DNA of 64,000 nt from Ophioceras dolichostomum (GCA_003049485.1 PYST01000027.1:145418-209417), one strand, 5' to 3'. Counted from the first letter of the stretch, positions 13,424-26,161 are shown. The notes: generated by a model not told the origin, from the letters alone. Made by a program: numbers and translations.

Positions 13424-13828
13424 TGCGTAGAATTTCTTTTGTAGACGTACCACAGACGCTGATCTCATGCTTACCGGATGCGGGAGTGAGATAACTTCCA
13501 TGCACGGCGGGTCTGTGTTCGCGGACGAGGACGGTAGGCGGGTGGTGGGAGGCGGTCTGGAAGGGCTTGCCTCACTGATTCGTGGCGACGGCGGTGGTGA
13601 AGCTTTGTTCTGCCATCCCGTGGCGATAAACTTCTACGTCTATGGCTCGGTGACGTTCTGGGAAAAATGATTCGACCAAAGCCGAATTCGTTTTGCGGGC
13701 AAATCCTTTCCTCCTCCCGCACCAAGGGATATCTCTTTCGTGACACCCCTAGGTAATTTTTCTACTTCCAAGACATGACGTTGAAAATAGGTTCTCTGGA
13801 AAACACCCCCACACCACTGAGATCGAAC

Positions 13829-13927
13829 TCTGGGCATACTCTGGGCATACTGGGCAAGCTCTGGGCATACTGGGCAAGCTCTGGGCATCCAGGGCGAGCT
13901 CTGGGCATACTGGGCGAACTCTGGGCA
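13829..13927. repeat. 20-bp tandem repeat, about five copies
   Basis: Four 20-bp units start at 13841, 13861, 13881 and 13901, with partial units on both sides. The unit reads CTGGGCATACTGGGCAAGCT with a few substitutions. The copies abut directly with no spacers, so this is a minisatellite and not a CRISPR array. It lies in non-coding DNA. Confidence 0.9.
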
Positions 13928-15737
13928 CAGAGAAAAATGGGCATCAATGGTTCTGGACCACAGCCGTTGCAGCCTGGGCAAAAAAGCTTCTTTACTCTTC
14001 CATTGCATCTCCCCCCAGAGAGGATCGGCAAAGCGAAGGCGAGGGAAAGGCGGCGGGAAGGAAGACATCGTTGATGTAATAGCTCTGAGCCTGAAGGAGA
14101 AGGTCGATAGAGACACAAGACCTTGGCGTCGGGACTTCTCGTCCATGCTCTAAATTGACAGACGGGAAGCATCCATTCAATGGCTCATGCAATTAACACT
14201 GACTATTAGCGGCTATTTTGCCAGGACGCATTCTCCATATTATGGGATGGACTCTGGAACGCCGCCGGCACTTCCTGGGTACGAACACTCCCGCTAGCAT
14301 CGTCCGCTCGGCGAGGAATGCTTAGTTGATCCCTAAGAAACCCAAACTGAACCGACTTTTCCTCATTTCAGGTAGGTACCAGGTTCGGATGAGCGATAGA
14401 GATAGCTCGAATCAACGCCTCGCACCAAGCTTCAAATGCAGTTCAGGGGGATTCCCCATTCAGGCCGCTGTGGCGCTGGCTTCGGCCGTTTACACGGCGA
14501 AACTGCTGGGCTTTTCCTCAATTTGTGTCACCCACACGCCCACACTGGTGAATGCGGCGATACCACATCGATCGCCAATGGTTGAATGGGTGTGGTGTGG
14601 CCATTGGGGCGATCGAAATATTTCGTAGCTCGCTGATAATACTGATCACATGCTGCTTGGTGAGTTCCCAACTATGTAGGATCGCTTCCAAGACAGATAC
14701 TCGTCTGTCGTAGATATCGGGAAGCCCCTCGATTTGATCGGACTCGCCGGACCATGATCCCATCACTCAGCCAGGGGTGGCCTGCAGTGGATGCTGATAG
14801 GTGAGGCTTCTCCCCCCAACTGCAGGAAGCTCCATTGAACGATTGAGTATTGGCAACATCGTGTGCGGGGTTCGTTGCATGGGGCGTCGAGCTCGAGCTC
14901 TGTTTTGGGAGTGGTGCATGTATCCCGCTGCCCGGCGCAGTCCGCATCACGGTGGGGTGAGATCACTGCAGTTGAGTCGGGGAGCAAGCCGGACATCCTT
15001 GTCGACCAGTGGTGTAAGTGATAACGCGGTTAGGTTCCTAGCCTCTGAAAAGAGTCAAAACACCAGCAACCGAGCGGAGAAAATCAACACAAACGTATCG
15101 GTCGACCTGGCTCGAAAGCCGTACCAGCCGTATTGCAAAATAACTGATGCGAATTCTGGAAAGCCTCGCTCGTGTTTCGTACTGCTTAGCGCACCAGACA
15201 TCTGGTAATGCAAGGCTCGGACTAGAAGCATGCCTCGGTCGGCAGCCTGCTTGCACAAGGCAGAATTACGCTGGCCCAGACCCGTTACGGCTGGGAAGCC
15301 GAGCAAAAGCTTCGAGAATTATTCTACATGCACGCAGGGCACTAGCAAGCCGGCTCACTAGCGCGAGCCATAATCGCATTAGCAGCCGGGTCGGTATCCG
15401 AGAAAGGAAGTTGAGCAGGTGACGTGGATCGATCGATTGATTGGTGTGAGAAAGTTTTAAATCAAAATCCGAGATATCTTGTGGACTTGTTGCACGTACA
15501 TCCAGGGTACCGACTGGTTCGGCATGTGCCCGTTGTACGTAATACGTACATATAATATTGGGTGACAGACTATACATCAGATCGATAGGTACTTTTGATG
15601 CTGCGATGCCCAAGGCAGTCGGGACATGCAAGACAGCATCAGCGGAGGGTAGTATGTAGGTAGGTAGGTAGTCTGGTGTCCGCCAGCTTCGCCCTGTTTA
15701 CCAAGCATGCCGACAAACCCAGGCAAGCCTATTGATC

Positions 15738-18700
15738 CTATCCCCGCACGGCCTCCAGGCGAACAAAGGCAGGGACAGGGACGTCCCCATCCGCGACAGG
15801 GACAGGGGTAGGACCGGGAGGGATATCCTGGAGCGTCCCGCTCTCGTACATGGCAAGCCACACCGCGTCCGCGTTGACGACCTCGAGAGCCTCGCGAGCT
15901 GCCTCGTTCTCGGCCAGGGAATCAGCCAGCAGGTCGAGGATCTCATCGAAGATCTCGTTCTCGATCTGGACGTAGGACAGTATGGCAACGAGGAGCTCAA
16001 CCGCCCCCTCCCACACCAGCGCCGCCTGGGCGAATCTGCCCAACCCAGTCGAACCGGCCACTTGCTGTTCCTGTTGTTGCTGATGGTGAAGCTGATGGTG
16101 ACTCTGTTTCTGGCGCACCATCTGCAGCTCTCCACCACTGTCGACGATAGTTCTATGAGGTAGCACGATTTCCTCACCGACGAGGCTGCGCCCAGGAAGA
16201 GCGAGCGGCCGGGTACGCGAGCCGCCTCCCCCTCGTGGGGCGGCGGTCGCCTGGGCTTTTCGAGCCTCGTTTTTCGCCCGACGACACCAGCTACCCAGGC
16301 TCTCCCACCACTCCGTCTTGATCCTCGAGCCCAGGAAGTCGCCGCACCCCTGCGCCAGCGCCGATATCGCCTTGCACGCTGCCACGACGACGTAGGGCTC
16401 TGGGTCGTGTAGACGCGAGATCATCACCGGCCAGAGCGTGTTGACCAGCGGCAGGAAGGCCTCCTCGTCGAGCGCCATAGCCGATGACACCGTGGCCAGG
16501 AGATCGAGTAACGACTTTCGGAGTGTCGGGGTCGGTGATGTGAGGTAGTGCTGTGTTAGGGTTGCCACACGCTTGAGCAGCTTGTACGTGGGTGTCGGCT
16601 CGGGTTTCTCCTCGTCGTCATCGACGGGCTCGTTACTCTCAGAAGCCTCCTGTTCCTCTTCTTCTCCCTGTCCCTCTCCCTCTCCACGTCCCTCCAGAGC
16701 TGCCTCAAGCTCCCTCTGCCTCTTCTCGAGGAACTCCTCGGCCTGGGACTTCCACGGAGCTTCGGGGTGTCCCCGAACCGCTTCTTTATTAGCTTCGTCG
16801 TCTTCTAGATCCCGCTTGCGCTTCTGAGCCCGCTTCTCAATAACCTCAGTTTGGATCTGCGAGATACTAGCCGCTTGTGGCGGCTTCTTCTTGTGTTCGA
16901 CCGCCGCCTTGGAATGGCCGTCCTCGAGAAGGAGCACGTCAGACTTCACGCCTTGCTCGACCATTTCTGAAAGCACGTCAAAAAGGCTCTCCACAAAGAC
17001 GGGGTAGCCGTGATAGTTGTCCAGAGCGGTGAATATCGCCTCGACCACATCTCCTAGGAAGGGGACGAGCGTCGGGCCCGTCAGCCGTATCATCATCTTC
17101 AGGACTCTCGTCGTCGCCGGAGTGATATCGAAGGTGTTCAGCCTAAGCGAGACTGATGTGACCATGTAGTCGACATTGTCAATGATTAGCTCAGAGACGC
17201 TCCCGTAGCCGCAGGAGGAGGCGAGAATGTTCAGAGTCGTGATGGCGTGGCGTCTCAGCAGGGGACTCTGCGATCCCAGAAAGGTCGCGATGGGGAATAG
17301 CACGTCGATCAGCTCGGGTTTGAAGGACTGTTGTAGTCGGTTGGCAGCGAAAGCCGTGACTTCCAATGCTATGGCTTCCAGCCTCCAGTCGGCCTCTTCG
17401 AGATCCGGGTCGGACGCGAGGATCGATCCAGAGAAGGAGAATAGCTCTCGGAAAATCTCCTCCGGGCCGTTAGACGAATCAGATATCGAAAAGTCGACGA
17501 AGCAGTCGAGGTCTGTCGACCTCGCCAGGGCCGCCTTAACAAGCTCGAAGGCCAGCCAGTAGGCTGTAACCTGGTCAACACCGTAGGAGTCCCGGACGAA
17601 GCCTAACATGTCGGCCGCAAGCTGTACTTGCTGGTTCGGAGACCCAAAGTTGGCAACGAGATCCACCAGCGCATCCCTCGTATCCTTTTGGCTGCCTTGA
17701 GGTAAGAGCACCGGTTTGTAAATCTTGAGCTCGGTGCTAGGTCTCACTAGAGCACTCGATCCCCAGTCTTCCTCATCGGCGTCCACCTCTCTCATAACAG
17801 TGGATAAATTTGCGCTCTGGGTGAGTGACACGACACTGTCTCTCAAAGCGGTTGAGAGTGCATCGTGGAGCGTAGATGAGTCGAGTTGCATAGCCTCAAT
17901 TAGCCTGTATCCCTTCATGAGGGACCGTAGGGACTGCTGCTTCACAGTTTCGTCGCTCGTCTGCATGATCCTTGGGAGGCTGTTCGTCCAGTTGAACACT
18001 ACCGTCTTCAAGACATCCTGAAGCTCAGGGTAGATGAGAGCTAGGTCTTGCAGGGTGGTTCGGAGCTCCAGGCCACTTTGGCTTGCCGATCCCCGAAGGA
18101 GGCCCTGCAGGCCACCTGGCTGGGACACGTCAGGGCCGGCGGCCTCAACGACCTCTTTCCATGTGATGATCGTGCTCTCCACGAGGAATAAAGCGCAATC
18201 AGCCAGGGTGCTGTGACACTCGTCCAGGAGAGCGATGCACAACGCCTCGACAGCAAGCTGCACCTCATCCGATTCGTGATTTCTTAGCTTGAGAATGTTA
18301 GCGAGGGCGAGTTTGATCTGAGCAGCCGTCGCCTTGAGCCAAGACGCAGATAGGACTTCCGAGGAGGCACCCTCGGTGTCGTTGGAGGCTCCCTCTAGCT
18401 GTTTCAGGGAGCTTCTGTTGTGAATGTCGCCAAGGAGCTTCCCAAGAATGTCTTTGAGAACTTGCAGGCCGTGAACAAGGACTCGTTTCTGAGCCTTCAG
18501 AGACGACGGCGGTGCGAGGAGACGAGAGAGAGCAGACACGGTGCCGGGAAGGAAGGAAGCGAGAACTGCCCTGTCCTTCATGGTGAAAAGGGAGCCCAAA
18601 GCGTCCAGAGCTGCGAGCTGAATGTCGGAGTTTTGCCCGTCCGTGACTCCTTCAAGGATGACCGTCACCGCATGCCCAAGGCTGGGTAGGCTGTTGGCCT

Positions 18701-19317
18701 CGACTAGAGCCTCGGCGACCGGGCCGGAAAGGGCGGAAGCCCTCAGCAAATCTGCTAGAGTCCGGTAGCATTCGAGCACCGTCTCCTCTGGTGGTCCCGG
18801 GCCCCGTTCTTGACCAGGAACACCGGCGATGATGAAGGTGAGCAGAATGAGGAGTTGCTGGGCCAGGTTGGCCGCGAGAGTGGACCGCCAACCGTGCCGG
18901 ATCAGAATTCGGAGGCATTTTATTGAGTTCTCGATCACACGCGAAGTGTGTTTCTCCTTGTTTTTGAAGATGTATGACAAGGGGAAGAAGACATATTCTG
19001 CTATCTTCGGGTCCAGTGCGGACGCATCGTATTCCGCCTGGCGAGACAGTATGCCGCACAGTTCTTCAGTCAATCGAAGCAGCTGGATATTGTTTCCAGG
19101 CTGGTCTGCCTGCCGCATCACCAGCTTGCTGATCTCCACGCAGCATGGCTTGAGCTGTGGAAGATGAAAGCTCCCGCATATCAGTAGCTGTTCGTTCGGT
19201 CGATCCGGCGTAGAGCTCTTGAACGCCCGGACGTGGGTGTGAGCAATGCGAACTTACTCGAGCGAACAACTCATTTCGTGTGGTGGAAGAGTTGCGGAAC
19301 AACGCTGGCTGATCCAT
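15738..19317 (-). CDS. tti1: TELO2-interacting protein 1 (Tti1), TTT complex subunit
   Basis: Two exons: 19317-19258 and 19154-15738 (1,158 residues). The intron at 19257-19155 joins NELFAR to LKPCCVEISK. The protein is a long all-alpha, HEAT-repeat-like chain; recognisable blocks include the N-terminal EYVFFPLSYIFKNKEKH and the C-terminal segment on splitting into a final helix pair (LWPVMISRLHDPEPYVVVAAC). A charged linker near residues 790-880 is rich in Glu. Tti1 works with Tel2 and Tti2 to help Hsp90 fold PIKK kinases such as TOR, ATM and ATR homologues. The length fits the family (about 1,050-1,200 residues). It is divergent from the DUF1749 gene, with a 694-bp shared upstream region. 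Confidence 0.9.
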
Positions 19318-20011
19318 GATCACTAGGGTGAGGGCATGTCGCGAGATATTTCAACTTCCACTCTCGAGAACCCGGCGATGTTGGTGAGCAAATGGTGGAA
19401 GAGGGAAGAGAAAAGAAGAGATGCACCCCAATAAGGCAACCGCGTTAACAATTTCAAGGTGGGGCCACCATTGAGGAGTGATGGGGTCCCGACGGCCGTT
19501 AAAGTTGACGTTCGACGCCCTTACTTTGGAAAATCAGTGACTCGGACGAATATGAAAGGGCTGTAAATGACTGGTCTTAAGATCGCACAGAACTCTGATC
19601 CATATGTCGTGAGAGTTGAATCCGTATGCCCCCAAAGGAGCCTTGGGATATCACGTGATCAGAACGCTCTTCCGACTCTGATAGTTACGGATAGCGAAGA
19701 AATGAGCCGGATGACGGGAGAAATAGGTATCGCATTTTCCTAAAAATAACGCTTAATAAGAGTCCACCTCCATACCTCTACCTACCTTCCTGTACCTCGA
19801 CAGGTATTCTATGTGGAGGCTCCTGAGGCTCCGTTGTTTTGCCTGCAGCCCGCACCGAGCCCGGCCGCATACGGCCCCACATCTCGTCCCCGCCCCCGCG
19901 AGACCATGCTCGTCACTCCTGCGTTGGTCCTCAACCTCAACAACCCCCAAGCTTGGGGACATTACATCAACTCAGAGAATCAGACCACGGCCTCGAAGGC
20001 TGAAGGGAACA
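19318..20011. promoter_or_regulatory. divergent promoter region between tti1 and the DUF1749 gene
   Basis: This spacer lies between two divergent starts and must hold both promoters. A palindromic TCACGTGA with an E-box CACGTG core sits at about 19651-19658. An upstream in-frame ATG of the plus-strand gene lies at 19811. No other element is clear. Confidence 0.5.
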
Positions 20012-21139
20012 ATGTCTGGATATCCATTTCCAGTATTGGTCCACCCATTTCCATCGCCGACCCGACAAGCATGTGCTTACGAACTGGGGACTTCGACTCG
20101 CCGAAATGCACTAGTCTTCATCGGCGGGCTTGGTGACGGGCCACATTCGGTGCCGTACATCAGACAGATCGCGGAGCGACTGGAAAATACTCCAGAGCTG
20201 GGCTGCTCTGTCTTCGAGTTCCGCATGCGGAGCTCGTTTTCGGCGTTCGGGGTCAAGCGTCTCAGCGACGACGTGGCCGACATCTCGGCGCTCGTCAAGT
20301 ACCTCCGTAGCATCGGCAGGGAGAAGATCGTCCTGTTGGGCCATTCCACAGGCTGTCAGGTACGGGGATACCAGCCCAAACTCCCGATAAATATCACCGG
20401 CCCCCTGCTGACCGACCCGGCTGGCTTGGATTAGGATTGCATGGTGTACACAGACTACGTCAAATACGGTAGTGCTTCAGTTGATGGCTTCATTCTCCAA
20501 GGGCCAGTGTCGGATAGAGAGGCTTTTGGCCCGCTCGCGTCGAAGGAGGCCCTAGACTATAGCCTCGAGGTCGCTTCCGAGATGATCAAGGCTGGCAAGG
20601 AGAATGACATCATGCCGCCTGATGAAAAGATTCCTGCTGTATTCGGGAGGACTCCATTTACCGCTTATAGATGGCACTCTCTTCTAGCTCCCGGGTAAGT
20701 CAACAGAGGCGAGATACAAGCCGGGGACATGCGAACTACGTGGATGTCGTGAACGTGGTGTATACGTACTAAACAACTGTAACCCGCAAACAGGGGAGAC
20801 GATGACTTCTTCTCATCGGATCTGTCCGACGGGAAAATCGCTTCGGCGTGGGCCAAGTTCCGGAAACCGGTGCTTGTACTCCCGTCTGGGGAAGACGAAC
20901 ACGTCCCAAAATCCATCGATGTCAAGAGCCTCATGTCGCGCTGGGCGGCGCTCGCCCCGGCTGGAGTGGTCAGCGAGCTCTCTGAGCTGATCCCCGGGGC
21001 TAACCACACTGTGGACGACAATGAAGCCCGGAATTGGATGGCCGACAGAGTGGTCGCTTTCCTCAAAACCCTTGTGACGCACGACTCGACAACGCTCTGG
21101 CAGCCAGAAGAATCCCAATCGTACATGGATGTGTACTAG
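20012..21139 (+). CDS. DUF1749 / UPF0613 alpha/beta-hydrolase-fold protein
   Basis: Three exons: 20012-20359, 20435-20694 and 20794-21139 (317 residues). The first intron falls directly after the nucleophile elbow LLGHSTGCQ, and the next exon continues DCMVYTDYV; the second intron joins SLLAPG to GDDDFFSSDL. The G-H-S-T-G motif provides the serine, and GANHTVDD near the C-terminus is the likely site of the catalytic histidine. This family (PF08538) is found in fungi and plants and lacks a firmly assigned substrate. I chose the ATG at 20012 because the conserved family start (SGYPFPVLVHPF) follows it. An in-frame ATG at 19811 would add 67 Arg-rich residues that look like a mitochondrial presequence. 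Confidence 0.88.
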
Positions 21140-21260
21140 AGGACGGAGGGGCGATGCTGGAGCTATTGGAGCAATGCATGGCATGCTTCATGTAGACACC
21201 CTTTACGATAGAGACACAATGCGGAACGTTCTTCTACGTCCCGACCAATTTGTACCGCAT

Positions 21261-22568
21261 CTAGATGGCCTTTTTTGCTTCCTGGCCAACAAGACTGGCA
21301 TGTGCTGAATCGCGAGATATCTGGCTTGCCTTCTCAGAGGCTTCGAAGGCGTCAAATACCTGACAGATCCTCCTAACAGTCTTGAACAGGATGACTTCGA
21401 CAAGCAAGCAACAATATGCGTGTTAGCCCAGGAATCATTCATGGAAACAAACGGTAGTTTAACAGATGCAAGTGGAAGGGAGCTTGGATGATCAGGGACA
21501 CACCTCCGGGTATCACCGCCCAGGGCAGGTTCATGCCCACATAGTAGATCCAGAAATACTGAAACTCAGGTCTGCTGTGGAGCACCCCTTTCGACACCTT
21601 ATCCACATAGCTCGTCGAGTAGTAGAGGGCAACACCGTAAAGATGGGCCAAACACGCTACAATTTGCAGCGGATATCGAAGACTGTTGCCTCTCACGATG
21701 CAGATGGCCACGGCCAAGCAACAAGGACCCCAGAACAGCTGCGAGAAAGAAGCCGGGACAACGGGCTCTGGTTAGCGGAGAGGTTCGCATGCTAGGCAAG
21801 TTACCCATGAACGGAGAGACCCAGTGAAGACGAAGACTGGAATTCATACCACTGTAATCGACTCGATACACACCACAAACGTGTCGGCGACTAAGTACCC
21901 TATGCCAGCAGGTGTGCGTTAGTGCACATAGGTAACCCCGGCATGAGGAAGTCTGGAAGACGGGAGGAGGGGGTGCAGTACTTGAGTCTGAGAGGCTGTA
22001 TTCCTTCCAAAGCTGAGCGAATAAGCCCTGAGATCCAGGAATCTCTCTTCCGTATAGTATAAAGTAGCCTGGGCGAGCAAAAGAAAGTTAGGAGAGCCCA
22101 TACAACCGTTCACCAGGCTAGAATCAAGTTGCAGCGAATTCATTCCAATAACGCACCCTCAAAGAAGCAATGAAGAAACCCGCCTGTAGAAGAAAGTTCA
22201 CGAGTTAGCAAGAGTTGGTCTTTAAGTATCAGAGCACATAAATCCATGACATTGACTTCTCCTTCCTCGACTCCTAGAGAAAGCGATGGCGTTGAAGGAG
22301 AGCGATATGCTGGAGTAGGTGGGTAAACCAACTCACTGAGTACGAACCAGCAAATCATCCCAAAATCTGACAGAGAAAGCATGGGATTGATGCGTCTAGC
22401 GACGGCCACAGAGCTCAGCAGAAGGATGGCAATGACGCCCGCAAAGGACCCTAGCACTGCAAGGAGCGGCGTCTCGTTCTCCTTGTAGCCAGCGATCACG
22501 GCATCTTCTGGAAAGTACGGGTGCTGCAACAGGAAGCCGGAGGATGGTGATGACGGCTCCGACGCCAT
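21261..22568 (-). CDS. emopamil-binding (EXPERA/EBP) sterol-isomerase-like membrane protein
   Basis: Six exons: 22568-22337, 22183-22157 (only 27 bases), 22068-21982, 21899-21850, 21738-21504 and 21394-21261 (254 residues). Four membrane helices are visible. The residues known to matter in human EBP are matched by His82 and Glu86 in LHCFFEG, Glu128 in CIESITV and Trp135 in LFWGP; QLWKEYSLSDSRY and NLPWAVIPG are also conserved. EBP proteins move the sterol C8-C9 double bond in the ER membrane. Ascomycetes usually use the unrelated Erg2 for that step, so the real substrate here is open. The last exon was chosen because it gives a longer family-like tail (LFKTVRRICQVFDAF) and has a good GCTAAC branch site; reading through the intron gives a shorter end. 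Confidence 0.85.
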
Positions 22569-23357
22569 GTTCGGCTTCTTTTGGGCTGGTACCTTTCTTC
22601 CTCTTCTCCAGCTCCCTCTGCTATCACCCGGCCGGTTTAAGAGATTATCGCATACGAGGAAACGAGACAAGAATACTTCTCCCTTCCCCTTCGGTGTGAG
22701 CACGCGAGTTTGGCCGTCGAGCGGCAAAAGAGTCTGTTCAGGAGTTTGGAGCGGTGTGCCATCGTGCCATCGTGGTAAAAGGCAGCGTGGGAATCAACTA
22801 ACCCCACACTACCGTTGCAGTGAGGCCCACCCCTGAAGAGCCCCCGCAACAGGGGACCACAGGTCCTTCAGAGGATTCAAAACCGGTATTGACATACGGC
22901 CTCATCCAAAATCAATCCAAGGAGCTTACGGCTGAGGGGAACTTTTCACATACTGCTTCATCAGTAGAATCCTGACGGCACTATTCTTCAAAAATAACCT
23001 AAGCAATTATTGCCTGGCGGCAAAGGGAGGGGGTGACGCTTAACAGCGGCTCGGACCCGAGCTAAATTGAACGTCTGCTTTCTTGGCAGGGGTCTTCCTC
23101 CTCTTCGATGACGCATGCTCCGCGAGCGTCTTATATGGGACAGAGGTCGTCGAGTACAAGCAGAAGAGAGAGAGAGCTTCTACGGAGTTTTCTGCTTCTT
23201 CTCCTTGTGCCTGCTGATCCTACCCCTCTCCTTCTTCTGGCTGATCATCGTCCATCCTTGAAAACTGCGCGGGGCATGACGAGTTAATCGGAACGTCGCA
23301 CGACGACGAAACTTCTCTCACTCCTGCGCGGCGTTCTTGAAACAAAGCAGTAGCACT
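22569..23357. promoter_or_regulatory. divergent promoter region between the EBP-like and Zn2Cys6 genes
   Basis: No gene was found in this 789-bp spacer between two divergent starts. Pyrimidine-rich tracts at about 23160-23240 precede the regulator gene, as is usual in ascomycete promoters. No binding site was identified. Confidence 0.4.
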
Positions 23358-25980
23358 ATGTCAGAGCCAGCGTCAAGTCGCATACGACGGAACACAGCGT
23401 GTGTCTCCTGCCGTGACTCCAAGGTACGAGAATGGCATTGTGTTGCTTTCAAGGGCAGAGAGGAGCTTGGTCATTTGAATTTGAGTGTAAGACTGGTAGC
23501 TGACAACAGCTCTCATTTTGGCCGATTCGGCTGTTGGCTTTCGAACCCCTTTCTTTCCTTGAATCAGGTCAAATGCGACGCACTCACCGCGGGGAGCCAG
23601 TCATGCACGAGATGCGCCAAACTCCGGATTCAGTGTGTGGTAGACAGGTCTCATCGGCGGACGAGCAGACGAAGGTGAGAAGATGCGTGCTGTTTAGCTG
23701 AGCCCCGGGCCCGTCTAGGAGGGCCTCTCAACCCCTATTCTCCCCTGACATGAGGGAGAGGACGCGAGGCTGACCACGAACCTGCCGCAATGTCTTGCGC
23801 GGCGGTTTTCTATGGACAAAGCAAACTGGAGGAGCTTGCCCAGGAAGTCAGGAGTATCAAGGAGGCGGTTGTGTCACAACCTCCGGCCTCCGCTGGACTC
23901 CCTAATCTCCTTCCTGTTGCTCCCATGAACTCACCGCCTGCCTCCCTAAGCTCTCCAGCGAGCTCTCGGAGGTCCCTCGCGGAACCCCAGCCTCTCCCCC
24001 CGCGTCTCCTGTCGCCACGTGCCAGTCGAGGAGTTGCAGATACACCGCTCTCTACGACTATCGCAGGGAGGTCGCCTACGGAGCCGAGGGCATTGAACTC
24101 GCGAGTCTTTTCATCAGAGCGAATCGACTTTTACTTTGAAAGGTACGAGGGATGTGGCCTGTACACCGACCGATAATCCTCTGTCTATCCCTCGCCACAT
24201 ACATCCAGCTACCTCGACATTCGGAAATGACTTCCTTACGCCCCTGATAAAAAAGGACACCACAAACTGACAGGTGCCACTCAGATTCTTTGAACACTTT
24301 CACCCTTATTTACCCATCATCCGCAACCGAGACCCAAACCAATGCTATGACGCTGCACCCGTCTTGTTCTGGGCCATAATAGCCACCGCCTGTCGCCCAC
24401 AGGCCCCTGGTGACGAGAGCAACGAGCTCCAGTTCTTGGTGGAGCATCTCCCTCCACAGATCTGGGCGGCCGTCGCGGACCAGCCTCTCCCCCTCGGCGT
24501 CGTCCAAGCGCTGGTGCTCGTCAGCGCGTGGCCGCTGATGCTCCGCGCCGCCAAGGACCCGTCGCCTTTCTTCACTTCCATCGCCACCAACGCCTGCTTC
24601 CTGCTGGGCCTGCATACCGGCCGCGGCGACCATCCGGAGTTTGCGCTGCCGAGCTTCCCGATGAGGGTCACTGACGAGGAGGCTCTCTTTGTCTGGGCCG
24701 GGCTGAATATTATATCTAACAGGTACGGCAATGGACTTATGCGTCTCTCTTTTGCCAATGCCATCATCATTTTCCTTAGACCACTAACTCGGACATCGCT
24801 GTCCCCATCTCCCTCCCATTGGATAGCGTCGCGGGCTACTCGGGCTATCCCTCCACAGGGCAGCTCTTCAACAAGGCCACAGAGCGCATCTTAGACGGCT
24901 CTTCTCCTATCGAAGCCTCACCTTATTTTAAGGCTCAGCTGAAGGCCGCTATGTTCTCCAGCCGACTCCAAAAGACTCTCTACGCGTACGTGGAGGAGGC
25001 TGCTGGGGTGTCTCACCATGTCATCGCGGTCCTCGAAGAGGAGTTTGAGACATCCCAAAGAGCCTTCGCATTAGACCCTGGAGGTAGGTTGTGCAGCAGC
25101 AGGAGTATGGAGCAATCACCGAGGACTGAACTAGCTGACATAGCCGATACGCTACCACGCAGACCTGAACCGCTTTACCCAACTCTGCACCCTCCTCGAG
25201 ATCCAAGTCTGCTACTTCATGCCCCTTCCCGACTTCAATCTCGCCATCCTCAAACAAAACATCCTAAAGGCCTACACCACAGCCCAGCGCGTCGTGCGCC
25301 TCGCCCTGCAGCTCCAGCAAGACATCCGCCACCTCGAGCACGCGCCGCACCACGTCTCGCGCCACGTCCTCTCCGCGCTCTGCGTCACCATGCTCGTGGC
25401 GCGCTCGCCGTTTCTAGTCGCCGCGGACGAGCAACAGCAACAACACAGCTCCGACGACGACGCCGCCGCCACCGCCGCCGCCACCGTCGGCTCCATCACC
25501 ACCAACAGAGACGCCGCGGTGCGCGACGGCATCCGCGCCTTCAGGGCGTGCTCCGTGCTCGAGGGCGACATCGCCTCGCGGATATCCAAGATGATCGAGT
25601 CCTACTGGTCCGTCAGCCACCTGCTCCCCCCCGTCGAGATACCGCTCCTGGGCGCGTCGCACCACACGCAGAAGCTCAGCTCGAGCCTGACGTACGAGTG
25701 CCTGAGGCGCTGGCGGAGGGACATGGAGCAGGGGAGACCCGCAGCGGTGGCGGCGGCGGCAGCAGCATTAGGGGCGGCGACGGCGGCGGCGGAGCCGACT
25801 GGACCCTTGCGCAGGCCGTCGGATAATGGCACCCTGACGACGACGACGACGACGACGACGGGGGGTCTGGATCCATCATCATCAGCCCCTGATTTATCCG
25901 ATCCGTTTCAGAAGATCGACTGGGACGCCTTTATGGACTTCGACTGGAGCTCTGCGCCGGACTATCCCTTGCTCACATGA
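23358..25980 (+). CDS. Zn2Cys6 transcription factor, Leu3/War1-like
   Basis: Six exons: 23358-23423, 23568-23674, 23822-24142, 24285-24722, 24827-25083 and 25163-25980 (668 residues). The zinc cluster is C-x2-C-x6-C-x9-C-x2-C-x6-C, starting at ACVSCRDSK and split by intron 1 just before VKC, a very common position. A short predicted coiled segment (KLEELAQEVRSIKEAV) follows and would serve dimerisation. The central region FFEHFHPYLPI ... PVLFWAIIATACR matches the regulatory domain of the Leu3/War1 group. The C-terminus is acidic and aromatic (WDAFMDFDWS), as expected for an activation domain. Target genes cannot be inferred. The start ATG was taken because anything longer needs a non-ATG codon. 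The exon 5/6 junction (DPG-DLNRF) is the least certain. Confidence 0.88.
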
Positions 25981-26161
25981 GCCTTTTTTTTGCTCTTGGC
26001 GGGTGCGAGATCTTAGTAGGCGAAAGATACCGAGAAATAGCGAAGAATTCTGACTACGTACCTGCTTCGCGCTCCTTATGATAGATGTCAAACCCACACT
26101 GCAGAGACAACTGAGTGTCTATAACATTTCATTTTTTGTAAGGCTGCCTGAGAAATGTTAA

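Larger units (their letters stand above)
9482..15737. other. 6.3-kb gene-poor interval
   Basis: No frame shows sustained coding character, splice-linked homology or an RNA gene that I recognise. It contains simple GA/CT tracts, ACCT/AGGT microsatellites (for example 13374-13423 and 15655-15671) and a 20-bp tandem repeat at 13829-13927. The left end must hold the permease promoter. A long non-coding transcript or a very small gene cannot be excluded. Confidence 0.45.

Noticed and set aside
13829..13927. possible CRISPR-like array
   Set aside because: Repeats are directly adjacent without spacers and the DNA is eukaryotic.
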